From assembly GCF_026342405.1 (NCBI RefSeq), contig NZ_JAPEMU010000001.1, forward strand, positions 8,370,001 to 8,434,000: 64,000 nt of DNA. The letters are read 5' to 3'. The number at the start of each line of letters is the position of its first letter. Position 1 is the first letter of the stretch. The position numbers were made by a program, and so were the translations under genes. Under the pieces are notes generated by a model, which worked only from the letters and a program-made list of their open reading frames with translations, was not told where the DNA came from and made no database searches. Origin of the DNA: Kitasatospora sp. NBC_00240. Its GTDB lineage: Bacteria > Actinomycetota > Actinomycetes > Streptomycetales > Streptomycetaceae. Shown one piece after another: positions 23,279 to 31,439 of the stretch.

Positions 23279-24466
23279 ATGCGTGCTCAGACCCGGCAGT
23301 GCTTTCGTTCCTCGACCCGCCGGCAGGGCGGTGGACGGCGACGGGCCGTGCCGATCGCGGCCGCGGTGGCCATCGGCGTCATGACGCTGGGCGCCCTCGC
23401 CCCGCCCGCCACCTCCGCCTTCGATCCCGCCGCCGCCGCCAGGCCGGACGCTGTCCAACAGGCCCTGAACACGCTGGTGCGCGACGACGGGATGCCCGCC
23501 GCCCTGGCGAGCTTCCAGGACCGCGACGGCCGCACCCGCACCTACACCGCAGGAGTCGGCGACCTGACCACCGGCTCGAAGGTGCCCGGGGACGGCCAGG
23601 TACGGATCGGCAGCAACACCAAGGCGTTCACGGCGGTCGTGGTCCTGCAACTGGCCGGCGAAGGGAAGATCGGCCTCGACGCCACCGTCGACACCTACCT
23701 GCCCGGCCTCGTCCGCGGAGAGGGGATCGACGGGCGCCGCATCACCGTCCGTCAGCTCCTCCAGCACACCAGCGGACTCCCCGAATACGGCATCCACGTC
23801 GACGACGACGAGATCAGGAACCGGTACTTCGAGCCCCGCGAGCTGCTCGACATCGCCCTCCGCCACAAGGCCGACGCGGCTCCGGGCACGACGTGGGGGT
23901 ACAGCAACACCAACTACGTCCTCGCCGGCCTGATCGTCCAGAAGGTCACCGGCCGCCCCCTTGCCGAGGAGATGGACCGGCGCATCATCAAGCGCATCGG
24001 GCTGCGCCACACCTACTTCCCCGCCCCCGGCGAGATGACCGTCCGAGAGCCGCACCCCCAGGGCTACCACCGCAACCCGGCGGACGGACCGCTGCGCGAC
24101 TTCACGGAGATGGACCCCTCCGCAGGCTGGGCGGCAGGCCAGTTGATCTCCACCAACTCCGACCTCAACCGCTTCTTCACCGCGCTCCTCGCCGGTCGCC
24201 TCCTCCCGGCGGACCAGCTCGCCGAGATGCGCACGACCGTCCCCGCCGGGACCTCAGGCCTCCGCTACGGGCTGGGGCTCACGAGCAGGCCGCTGTCGTG
24301 CGGCGGCGTCCACTGGGGCCACGGCGGCGACATCGCGGGCTACGAGACCCGGGGCGGTGCCACCGACGACGGCCGCGCCGCCAACGTCGCGGTCACCAGC
24401 ATCCCGAGGGACGAGGCGGCCGCACAGCACGTGAAGGACGCCGTGGACAGGGCCCTGTGCGGCTGA
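23279..24466 (+). CDS. Secreted serine hydrolase, class C beta-lactamase / D-Ala-D-Ala carboxypeptidase fold (paralogue 2)
   Basis: A 395-residue paralogue of the enzyme at 17764. The signal region has an Arg-rich start and core VPIAAAVAIGVMTLGALA. Motifs: S112-NTK in RIGSNTKAF, GYSNTNY and HWGHGG. Long identical stretches include GLRHTYFPAPG and LSCGGVHWGHGG. ATG 23279 has AGGAG 8 nt upstream. Its divergent partner is the two-component system, and both share the palindrome at 23173. Likely role: modification of cell-wall peptides or hydrolysis of a beta-lactam-like signal in response to envelope stress (inference). Confidence 0.88.
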   Translation: MRAQTRQCFRSSTRRQGGGRRRAVPIAAAVAIGVMTLGALAPPATSAFDPAAAARPDAVQQALNTLVRDDGMPAALASFQDRDGRTRTYTAGVGDLTTGSKVPGDGQVRIGSNTKAFTAVVVLQLAGEGKIGLDATVDTYLPGLVRGEGIDGRRITVRQLLQHTSGLPEYGIHVDDDEIRNRYFEPRELLDIALRHKADAAPGTTWGYSNTNYVLAGLIVQKVTGRPLAEEMDRRIIKRIGLRHTYFPAPGEMTVREPHPQGYHRNPADGPLRDFTEMDPSAGWAAGQLISTNSDLNRFFTALLAGRLLPADQLAEMRTTVPAGTSGLRYGLGLTSRPLSCGGVHWGHGGDIAGYETRGGATDDGRAANVAVTSIPRDEAAAQHVKDAVDRALCG

Positions 24467-24584
24467 AACACGTACCGGGCAGGGCCACGCCGAGCCCAGC
24501 TGGGTCCTGGGCACCGGCCGCAGGCTGCGGTGCCTGACCACCGCCGGCCGACGCGAAACCTCCGTCCTCCGTCCGTCCGGGACA

Positions 24585-24624
24585 GCGGAAGGCGCCGGTC
24601 ACGGTTGTGACCGGCGCCTTCCGC
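24585..24624. terminator. Strong hairpin downstream of serine hydrolase 2
   Basis: An 18-bp perfect stem, GCGGAAGGCGCCGGTCAC (24585-24602) with its complement at 24607-24624, closes on a 4-nt GGTT loop. It lies 118 bp after the hydrolase stop and probably terminates that transcript. From here to about 25010 I see only GC-rich sequence without a supportable gene. Confidence 0.75.
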
Positions 24625-25017
24625 GGGGCGCGGTTCTGCCTTCCACGGCTCGCCCAGCCCCGCTGTGCTGCCGCCGCTGTCCTGGCCCGCGCCGCTCTTC
24701 GCCCATCCCTGGCCCGCGCTGCGCCGACCCGTCGGTCCCCGCGCCGCGTTCCGGCGGCCGGGGGCCAGGCCTGCGCCGTCCCGGTGTCGCCGCCGTCGGG
24801 TGGCCGGGCCGGTCGTCGTCCGGGCTGTCGTCCGTTCTGCTGCCGGTTCGGCCCGGGCACCCGGCCCGGCCGCCCGTCCAGGCCGTGTGCCTGTGTTGTC
24901 CGGCTGTCCGGCCTCGCCCCCGCGTCCGGACCGGGCCGGACCGTCGGTGGTGGCTGCCGAGGAGGGTGAGGAGCAGATCGTCGTCGTGTTGATCGGGATC
25001 CGGCCCTTGGAAGCTCG

Positions 25018-25037
25018 TATACTGACCAATTGTCAGT
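25018..25037 (+). promoter_or_regulatory. -10 box overlapped by an ACTGAC-N5-GTCAGT operator
   Basis: TATACT (25018-25023) is a strong -10 hexamer. It runs into the perfect dyad ACTGAC-CAATT-GTCAGT (25021-25037). The core TGAC-N5-GTCA is the same spacing and sequence class as the tandem dyads before pls. It lies 141 bp before the hypothetical gene at 25178. Confidence 0.45.
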
Positions 25038-25177
25038 CTTGCCCACCCTTGGGCACCGGCGGGCCGGATCCCGCGAGCGCTGTCCGGGCAGGCCAACGCC
25101 CGAGCAGCGGAGCAAAGTGCGCGGGATGGGCGTGAGAGCGTGACGGTGGCCGAGCCCTTCGAAGCCAGGAGGCACCG

Positions 25178-25678
25178 ATGAACGACCGGATCGAGATCCC
25201 CAAGACGCAGTTCGTCACGCTGTTGGACTCCGTCATGCAGTGGGCGGCCTGCAGCTCCTTCCTCCCCGGCGAGGTCCCGCCGCCGGAGTGGATCGAGCCG
25301 GATCCGGAGTCCTGCCAGCACTGGTTGGAGGCCGTCACGGTGATGCGGGCAGCGGACACCGCGATCGAGCGTGTGTACGTCCAGCAGCGGATCGCCGACG
25401 CCTCCGGCGACGGGGCCGCCCGGTCCGCACGGGAGGCCCACCGCGCCGAGATCGCGCGGGTCGTCGACGACTTCTGCGGAACGCCGCCCAGGCTTCCGGC
25501 GCCCTGGCCGCCGTCGCGCGTGCCGCTCAAGAACGAGGGGCTGCGGGCAACGACCCTGTTGGCACTGGCCGGCCGGTTCCACGCCGCGGCCGGGCGGATG
25601 GAGGACCACGCGCTGGCACCCGAGCTCGGGATCGGCGCCGACCGGCTGTTCGAGGTGGGCCTCGGCCGGCTGGCGTGA
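25178..25678 (+). CDS. Hypothetical protein, unrecognised
   Basis: A 166-residue soluble, acidic, helix-rich protein beginning MNDRIEIPKTQFVTLLDSV. It has Trp and Cys near WAACSSF, a proline-rich middle (GTPPRLPAPWPPSR) and a C-terminal amphipathic helical region. No signal, membrane helix or known motif is seen. An ATG follows GGAGGCACCG with good spacing (GGAGG, 6 nt). Codon use is typical of the genome, so it is probably real. It converges with the PadR gene; a strong hairpin follows. Confidence 0.7.
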   Translation: MNDRIEIPKTQFVTLLDSVMQWAACSSFLPGEVPPPEWIEPDPESCQHWLEAVTVMRAADTAIERVYVQQRIADASGDGAARSAREAHRAEIARVVDDFCGTPPRLPAPWPPSRVPLKNEGLRATTLLALAGRFHAAAGRMEDHALAPELGIGADRLFEVGLGRLA

Positions 25679-26591
25679 GACTCCGGCGCCGGACCGCGGT
25701 GTCGGCCCCGTAGCGGCGCAGATTCTGCAGACGGCGCAGCTGCGGGCGTGCACCCCCGCAGCTGCGCCGTCGCCCTGCGCCGTCGCTTCGGCCTGCGCCC
25801 TCCGGCCCGCGCCCTCCGGCCTGCGGCCCCGGCCGGTCCGGCCGCCCGGCGCCGTCGGCCCCGTCGGCCATTCCGGCCTGGCCCCGGTCCCGCCGGCCGC
25901 CGTGCCCGTCCCCGGCGCTGCCGGCGGTCCGATGGTGGGGTTTTCCCGTTGGAGCGGGGGGCTCCGTGAGCCGGACGGGAGATGCTTCGGTTTCGGGACG
26001 GGCGGGGTGGCCGATCGCCTTCAACTGCTCGTGGATCGCGGACAGTTGCTGGCGGTGGCCGGCCGGGCCGCCGTTCGTCCAGCGGATTTGGTCCGTTGCC
26101 CACGCGGCCCATTCGCGGCGCATCGCGTTGAAGCGGAGGCCGTACTCGAGGGCGATCTTGCCGTTCACCGACAACGGGTCGTCGCCCCAGTCGATGGAGT
26201 CGGCCAGTCGACGCAAGGCCTCGTGCTCCCGCTCCGACAGCTCCACGAGCTCGGTGAGGTAGCTCCGCGCCTGTTCGGGCGTGAGCACGTTGAGGAAGAA
26301 GACCCGCAGCACCGTGTCGTTACGGGTGTTGCGTTGGGGCTTGGTCTCCGTCAGCCAGTGGCGCAGTTCTGCCAGGCCTTCGTCGGTGAGGGTGTACTCC
26401 TTGCGGCCGCGCGGGCCCTGGGCCGAGACGCTGATCAGCCCGTTATCGGCGAGCTTGGACAGTTCTGTGTACATCTGGCTCTGCGTGGCAGGCCAGAAGT
26501 TGGCCAAAGAGGTCTCGAAGCGCTTCAGCAGGTCGTAGCCGCTGGCGGGGCGCTCCGATAGGAGTCCGAGGAGGGCGTGGCGAAGGCTCAT
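25527..26591 (-). CDS. PadR-family transcriptional regulator with an unusual long C-terminal extension
   Basis: The first ~190 residues are a normal PadR regulator: winged helix LRHALLGLLSERPASGYDLLKRFE, wing GPRGRKEYTLTDEG, then a helical C-terminal dimerisation domain ending near IHEQLKAIGHP. The open frame then runs another ~160 residues of Arg/Gly/Pro-rich sequence of the kind produced by antisense GC-rich DNA. It passes through a 17-bp hairpin and overlaps the convergent gene by 152 bp. PadR proteins are usually 100-230 aa, so the tail is likely a lost stop codon or a frameshift near 25990. ATG 26591 has AAGG about 8 nt upstream. The promoter region carries a perfect inverted repeat likely bound by this protein. 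Confidence 0.7.
   Translation of the reverse strand: MSLRHALLGLLSERPASGYDLLKRFETSLANFWPATQSQMYTELSKLADNGLISVSAQGPRGRKEYTLTDEGLAELRHWLTETKPQRNTRNDTVLRVFFLNVLTPEQARSYLTELVELSEREHEALRRLADSIDWGDDPLSVNGKIALEYGLRFNAMRREWAAWATDQIRWTNGGPAGHRQQLSAIHEQLKAIGHPARPETEASPVRLTEPPAPTGKPHHRTAGSAGDGHGGRRDRGQAGMADGADGAGRPDRPGPQAGGRGPEGAGRSDGAGRRRSCGGARPQLRRLQNLRRYGADTAVRRRSLTPAGRGPPRTAGRRRSRARVPARGPPSARPRRGTGRPVPTGSLPAAPRS
25730..25771. terminator. 17-bp hairpin between convergent hypothetical and PadR genes
   Basis: GACGGCGCAGCTGCGGG (25730-25746) pairs perfectly with 25755-25771 around an 8-nt loop. It follows the hypothetical gene stop by 52 bp and probably terminates both convergent transcripts. It lies inside the extended PadR reading frame, which argues that the extension is not natural. 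Confidence 0.65.
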
Positions 26592-26613
26592 GCCGCCACC
26601 TTACCTTCCACTC

Positions 26614-26653
26614 TTGACATGTCGATGCTGGAGATTCTAGATTCGACATGTCA
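26614..26653 (+). promoter_or_regulatory. PadR operator pair over a rightward promoter
   Basis: TGACATGTCGA (26615-26625) and its exact inverted copy TCGACATGTCA (26643-26653) are separated by 17 bp. ATGT/ACAT half-sites are typical of PadR operators. A rightward promoter is embedded: TTGACA (26614-26619), an 18-bp spacer and TAGATT (26638-26643). A repressor bound to both arms would block this promoter and the PadR promoter. Confidence 0.6.
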
Positions 26654-26686
26654 GAAACGGAACGTCAGCAATCCCGGGGGTCTTCG

Positions 26687-27057
26687 ATGTCGTACGTATG
26701 CACCTTCCCTCCATGGAACGTCTTCGCGGTGGCCCCGTCCGCCCAGTGGCAGCGCGGATGCTCGCCGGTCTGCCGACGGCGGTTGTGGTGATCACCCGGC
26801 AGTGGCGGACGGGAGTCGGCTTCGACGCGCCGGTCATGGCAACCGGCTCGGCCGTCTTCCTTGCGGCCTCGGCGGTCATCGCCTTCGCAGGGCCCCGTTG
26901 CCTCTCGGTGCCCATGCCATCGGCCGGAACCCTGCCCGTCGGTTCAGGAAGACCGGCCGGGGCGGCGGGCCGAGGCCCGCCATGCGGCTTCACGGGCGTA
27001 CTGCCCGCAGGCACACCGGCCGGGCTCGGCATCCCCCACCTGTCTGGTCGAAGGTGA
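26687..27057 (+). pseudogene. Possible decayed target gene of PadR, reading frame broken
   Basis: The promoter at 26614 points here, but no intact gene follows. ATG 26687 after GGGGG opens only 34 codons. ATG 26698, in another frame, opens 119 codons (MHLPSMERLRGGPVRPVAAR) containing AARMLAGLPTAVVVITRQW, loosely like the start of flavin-reductase-like proteins. The similarity is weak and by eye only. A frameshifted remnant is the best reading; a non-coding region is the alternative. Confidence 0.25.
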
Positions 27058-27129
27058 GGGCGCCTGACCGCCCCTCATTTTCAGGGCGCGCGGGCCGCGC
27101 GCTGGAACATCGGCGCATCGCACGGTCTC

Positions 27130-27230
27130 GCACAGCACAGCACAGCACGGCACGGCACGGCACGGCACAGCACGGCACAGCATCGCCTCGTAGCGAAGCT
27201 GAACCCCGGCCCCGGCCCCGGCCCCGGCTG
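27130..27230 (+). repeat. Low-complexity CAGCA/CGGCA run and GGCCCC run
   Basis: From 27130 to 27182 a 5-bp motif alternates between CACAG and CACGG about eleven times. At 27206-27230 a CCCCGG unit repeats about four times. No gene is supportable between 27058 and 27524. Confidence 0.7.
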
Positions 27231-27524
27231 CCGGGCCTCCGCTCAGGCGCAAGGCCCACCACTGACTTCCGACACGCCGTCAAGCTGGACGCGCGCCCGC
27301 CGGGGGCCCTGAAGCGGGAGCCGCGAGCCGAACCGAACCTCGGCCCGATGTCGCTCCACGAAGGCAGGCGTCCGCTTCGCCGCCCTCTCCGATCTCCATG
27401 AGCCGGCGCCGCCCAGATCGTTGCGCCGGTGCGACAGCGATCCCCGCTTGTCCTCTTCGCAGCTCAGCCTCTGGTTCTCCGAACCCGGAGAACCCCTGTA
27501 CTTCCATCCCGCCAGGAGAATGTC

Positions 27525-29042
27525 ATGAACATGATCATCCGTATTGCCTTGTCCGCCGCAGTCGTCGGCGCGGTCACCGCCACGACGCTGGGGCAGGCCG
27601 TCGCCAACACCCCGGCGCCGTCCACCGCAGCCCCGTCCACTGCGGCGAACCCGGGCTTCCTGACCCACTTCACCCCGACCGTGCCCAACCCGACGACCGC
27701 CTCGGCGGCGCAGCTTGCCGCAGCTCCCCGGGCGGCCGACGCCTTCGCCGCACTGACCGCGGACTCCTCGGCAGGGGGCAGCATCAGCAGGGCGGAGGTC
27801 ATCGCCCGGGCCCAGTCATGGGTCGACGCAGGCGTGCCGTACAGCATGACCAGCTACCGCACCGACGCCAACGGCAAGTACCGCACCGACTGCTCCGGCT
27901 TCGTCTCGATGGCCTGGCATCTGGACTCCTCGAGCGGGAACAACTGGGGCGAGACCACCGGCACTCTGCTGAACTACACATCCTCCATAGCCAAGGAGTC
28001 CCTCAAGCCGGGTGACGTCCTCCTCAACCCCGACTCGGGCGCCAGCGGCCACGTGGTCATCTTCAACGGATGGACCAGCTCCGACCACTCCACGTACGAC
28101 GCGCTGGAGGAGTCCGGCAGCAGCGGCGCCGTCCACCACAGCATCCCCTACCCCTACTACAGCGGCCACGGCACCTTCAGCCCCCGCCGCTACGACAACA
28201 TCCAGGACACAAACACCCGTGCGGACGTCACTGGTGACGGCAAGGCCGATCTGATGGTGCTGAGCACGGACGGGACGATCGGGCTCCGTCCGGGGTCGGG
28301 GACGAGCTTCGGTGCCAGCACGACGGTCAGCGCGGGTTGGCAGAACTACCTCGGCGGCGCCGGCCAGGGCCGCCTGTACTACGCCGACATCAACGGCGAC
28401 GGCACCAAGGATCTGCTGGTCCAGGGCGCCGACGGCACCATCGGCGTCCGCTTCAACAACGGCTCCGGGACCAGTTTCGGTGCCAACGTTCCGCTCTCCT
28501 CCGGTTGGCAGAACTACCTCGGCCAGCCGGGCCAGGGGCGGTTGACGTTCCCGGACATCAATGGTGACGGCAAGGCGGACCTCGTCATCCAGGGGACCGA
28601 CGGCACCGTCGCCACCCACCTCGGGTCCGGGACCAGTTTCGGTGCCAACCTGCCCCTCTCCTCCGGTTGGCAGAACTACCTCAGCCAGCCGGGCCAGGGG
28701 CGGTTGACGTTCCCGGACATCAATGGTGACGGCAAGGCGGACCTCGTCATCCAGGGGACCGACGGCACCGTCGCCACCCACCTCGGGTCCGGGACCAGTT
28801 TCGGTGCCAACCTGCCCCTCTCCTCCGGTTGGCAGAACTACCTCAGCCAGCCCGGCCAGGGGCGGTTGACGTTCCCGGACATCAATGGTGACGGCAAGGC
28901 GGACCTCGTCATCCAGGGGACCGACGGCACCGTCGCCACCCACCTCGGGTCCGGGACCAGTTTCGGTGCCAACCTCCCGCTCTCCTCCGGTTGGCAGAAC
29001 TACCTCAGCCAGCCCGGCCAGGGCACCCTCTCCTTCGAGTAG
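27525..29042 (+). CDS. Secreted NlpC/P60-like cysteine hydrolase with FG-GAP/VCBS beta-propeller repeats
   Basis: A 505-residue secreted protein. After the signal (MNMIIRIALSAAVVGAVTATTLG) a Thr/Ala/Pro-rich linker leads to a C40-type domain with C123 in TDCSGFVSMAW and H176 in SGHVVIFNG. The C-terminal half is five FG-GAP-like repeats, each with a calcium-type loop such as DINGDGKAD or DVTGDGKAD, and a GWQNYL motif. The last copies are nearly identical. NlpC/P60 enzymes cut peptide bonds in peptidoglycan; the propeller probably binds a surface ligand. ATG 27525 has AGGAG 6 nt upstream. A clear terminator follows. Confidence 0.88.
   Translation: MNMIIRIALSAAVVGAVTATTLGQAVANTPAPSTAAPSTAANPGFLTHFTPTVPNPTTASAAQLAAAPRAADAFAALTADSSAGGSISRAEVIARAQSWVDAGVPYSMTSYRTDANGKYRTDCSGFVSMAWHLDSSSGNNWGETTGTLLNYTSSIAKESLKPGDVLLNPDSGASGHVVIFNGWTSSDHSTYDALEESGSSGAVHHSIPYPYYSGHGTFSPRRYDNIQDTNTRADVTGDGKADLMVLSTDGTIGLRPGSGTSFGASTTVSAGWQNYLGGAGQGRLYYADINGDGTKDLLVQGADGTIGVRFNNGSGTSFGANVPLSSGWQNYLGQPGQGRLTFPDINGDGKADLVIQGTDGTVATHLGSGTSFGANLPLSSGWQNYLSQPGQGRLTFPDINGDGKADLVIQGTDGTVATHLGSGTSFGANLPLSSGWQNYLSQPGQGRLTFPDINGDGKADLVIQGTDGTVATHLGSGTSFGANLPLSSGWQNYLSQPGQGTLSFE
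28501..29030 (+). repeat. Near-identical 162-bp (54-codon) tandem repeats within the FG-GAP region
   Basis: The unit starting CCGGTTGGCAGAACTACCTC recurs at 28501, 28663, 28825 and, in part, 28987. The period is exactly 162 bp and only a few bases differ between copies. A more divergent older copy is near 28333. This indicates very recent expansion by recombination or slippage; assemblies may miscount copies. Confidence 0.9.
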
Positions 29043-29073
29043 CGCGACGGAGCAACTACCCGGACGGCAATGC

Positions 29074-29112
29074 GGCGGTGCCCCGATCACCCTTAGTGAT
29101 CGGGGCACCGCC
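29074..29112 (+). terminator. Intrinsic terminator after the FG-GAP protein gene
   Basis: GGCGGTGCCCCGATCAC (29074-29090) pairs perfectly over 17 bp with 29096-29112 around a CCTTA loop. It begins 31 bp after the stop codon. From 29113 to 29687 no gene could be supported on either strand. Confidence 0.75.
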
Positions 29113-29687
29113 ACGTTCTGGGGGGAGGAGGTCGGCGGTCCGGGCTCGGCGGGCGACTGCTCAAGAACCGAACCGTCCGTCTCCAGCATGGTCGCCAAGG
29201 GGTTGTGTCCGAGGGGGAACAACGTCCCGTCAGGGGAAACAAGCCGGTGCCGGCCCGGGGAGCGGGCCGCCGAACACCAGCGGCTCCGGACCGACCACCG
29301 GGCCGGCCTCGCCCGGCGGCCCATGCCGTCGGCGGAGCCGACCACCGGGACGCTTCCGCGTCGAGCCGGCGGCCGATGTCCGAATGCTGCCGGCGGCGGG
29401 TGATCGGGCCGAAACTGGCGGCGTGCCCACCTGATTTCGTGGGTCGCCCCCCTCGTGAGCAGGTCGTTCGCTGCAGGTGTGCCGAAGCACGGCAGTTGTC
29501 ACCGGAGACACCTGGCGAGCTGGGTGAATCTGCGCGGCGAGGCGCGGTGGCCGCCACCGTCTCGGCGCGATAGGTGTCACTGGCGGTCGGTGCTCATCCT
29601 TTCTGGCGTCGTACGCGCGCGGCACCACCCACGAGCCCGCCCGCGGTCAGCCAACCAGGCTGCCGGGTGCTTCGGTTGGGTCGTGCC

Positions 29688-30527
29688 TCAGCGGAAGGCG
29701 GTGATGTTGCGGGCGACCCATCCGTTGAAGGAGCGCGGTGCGCGGCCGAGGACTCGTTCCACGTCCGGGCTGATCCGCAGCTCGGCCGGGTTCGGGGCGG
29801 AGATGATGTCGAGGGTGTCGTCGGCGAGTTCCTTCGGCACGAACCGGATCATCGTGGCCCTGGCCTCGTCGCGGGTGAGCTCGTGGAACCGTACGGGCGA
29901 GCCGAGCGCGGCGGCGATCGCCTCCGCCTGCTGACGCGGCGTGATCACCTCCGGCCCGGTCAGCTCGTACACCTCGCCGATGTGCCGGTCGTCCAGCAGG
30001 CAGGCCGCCGCGACCTCGGCGATGTCCGCCGGGTCGACGACCGGCACCCCCACATCGCCGAACGGCGAGGCGACCGTTCCTTGCGTGCGGACGGACTCCG
30101 CCCAGGCCAAGGCGTTGGAGGCGAAACCGCCCGGTCGCAGGACGACCTGATCCAGGCCGGACCGCCGCAACGCGTCCTCCACCGTGCGCATCGCGACCCG
30201 CGACGGGCCGAGCGGCCTGGTCGCCACACCCTGCGAAGACAGCAGGACGACCCGGCGGACCCCGCTGGCCGCGGCCAGGCCGATGATGTCGGCCGGCCTG
30301 GCTTCGGGGGCGTGCAGGTCGCCGGACAGCAGGAGGAACAGCGCCTTCGCCCCGTCCAACGCGGGTGCGAGGCTTGCCGGCTCGGCCAGGTCGGCCGCCA
30401 CATGCCGGACTCCGTCCGGCAGCGCCACCGCATGTCGCGACACCGCCGTCACCTGCTCGCCCGCCTCGGCCAGGGCCTGCGTCAAAGGTCGGCCCACATT
30501 CCCGGTGGCCCCGGTCACTACGATCAT
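29688..30527 (-). CDS. NmrA-like NAD(P)-binding oxidoreductase (atypical SDR)
   Basis: A 279-residue Rossmann protein: N-terminal MIVVTGATGNVGRPLTQAL contains the TGATGxxG cofactor motif, followed by VVLLSSQG, LRPGGFASN and a C-terminal substrate region. The family includes NmrA and quinone/NAD(P)H-sensing or reducing proteins such as QorB; most are redox sensors or reductases of small quinones. It is divergent from an HxlR regulator across 92 bp with an operator-like dyad, the arrangement typical of qorB/HxlR-type electrophile response pairs. The start ATG is 30527. Confidence 0.88.
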   Translation of the reverse strand: MIVVTGATGNVGRPLTQALAEAGEQVTAVSRHAVALPDGVRHVAADLAEPASLAPALDGAKALFLLLSGDLHAPEARPADIIGLAAASGVRRVVLLSSQGVATRPLGPSRVAMRTVEDALRRSGLDQVVLRPGGFASNALAWAESVRTQGTVASPFGDVGVPVVDPADIAEVAAACLLDDRHIGEVYELTGPEVITPRQQAEAIAAALGSPVRFHELTRDEARATMIRFVPKELADDTLDIISAPNPAELRISPDVERVLGRAPRSFNGWVARNITAFR

Positions 30528-30578
30528 GTTCAGCTCCTGGTCCGTTGTGCGCTAAGGCAATTGACGCTAGGAGCAGGG

Positions 30579-30593
30579 CTTACTTTTCGTAAG
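30579..30593. promoter_or_regulatory. CTTAC-N5-GTAAG operator between NmrA-like and HxlR genes
   Basis: A perfect 5+5 bp dyad with a 5-bp spacer lies 52 bp from the oxidoreductase start and 27 bp from the regulator start. Another half-site GGTAAG is at 30606. HxlR/DUF24 regulators usually bind such short dyads between themselves and a divergent reductase. Confidence 0.5.
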
Positions 30594-30619
30594 AACATAC
30601 CCAGAGGTAAGCTCCGGAC

Positions 30620-30991
30620 ATGAGGGAAGGTGCGCAGCTGAGGCAGGCTGAGGCGAGCCGTCGGTATGAGGTGTTTCACACCGACTGCCCCGCTCGTGAC
30701 GTGGTCGACCACCTGACCAGCAGGTGGGGTATCTGGGTACTGATTTCCTTGCGGAGCAACGACCTTCGGTTCTACGAGCTGCGCGACAGCATCCAAGGCG
30801 TCAGCGAGAAGATGCTCGCTCAGACCCTGCGCGCGTTGGTCAAGGACGGCTTGGTCCGGCGGGAGGTGGAGCCGACGACGCCGCCCCAGGTCACCTATGG
30901 ACTGACCGAGTTCGGTCAGGACGTCGGCGAGCCACTGACGGACTTGTTCAACCGGATCACACAGCGGCTACCGCCGCGCAGCCCGGCATAG
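30620..30991 (+). CDS. HxlR-family winged-helix regulator
   Basis: A 123-residue regulator. The HxlR core is FHTDCPARDVVDHLTSRWGIWVLISLRSNDLRFYEL then GVSEKMLAQTLRALVKDGLVRREV, with the wing PPQVTYGLTEFG. C24 in the DCPARD N-terminal position is the conserved redox or electrophile-sensing cysteine of this group. It probably represses the divergent NmrA-like gene and itself. ATG 30620 is only 27 bp from the operator. Confidence 0.9.
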   Translation: MREGAQLRQAEASRRYEVFHTDCPARDVVDHLTSRWGIWVLISLRSNDLRFYELRDSIQGVSEKMLAQTLRALVKDGLVRREVEPTTPPQVTYGLTEFGQDVGEPLTDLFNRITQRLPPRSPA

Positions 30992-31439
30992 TGCGGTCGT
31001 GGGCGGCCCCGCCGTCGAGCAGCCCGCGGCCGCCCCCGCCGTTGCGCACGCTGCGCGAACTCTCCCGCAGATCGGTCCCGTTCGGGCCGGCGGGCAGGGC
31101 AGGCGCCGTGCAGCGGCACAGGTACAACCTGAGTGCCAGCCACTGCTCCTCCGGCTCCCCGGTCACACCCGGCGCGACGGACCCGCTCAGCAGCATCCGG
31201 ACCACGTCGCCGTCGGCATCGGGCCCCAGGCCGCCGGTGTCGCCCCGGTGCAGGTATCGGACGGCCCGGCGGGCCACGGCCGCCTTCGCAGTGCCGGTGC
31301 ACACCGAACGGCTCCTCCGTCGCTGGAGCGGGGAGGCCCGGGCGGGCCTACCCCGTCGTGAACGTCCACAAGGGGTGACCTCCCATCCCAAAATGCTTTT
31401 CAGCAGGCTGACATGACGATCAGTTACTTACTGGATACC

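Noticed and set aside
28501..29030. CRISPR-like regular repeats
   Set aside because: The 162-bp repeats are contiguous, in frame and code for FG-GAP motifs; there are no unique spacers.
30957..31391. A 144-codon minus-strand frame with some protein-like stretches (HRGDTGGLGPDADGDVV)
   Set aside because: No recognisable family, no ribosome site, and it overlaps the HxlR 3' end. Evidence is too weak for a gene.
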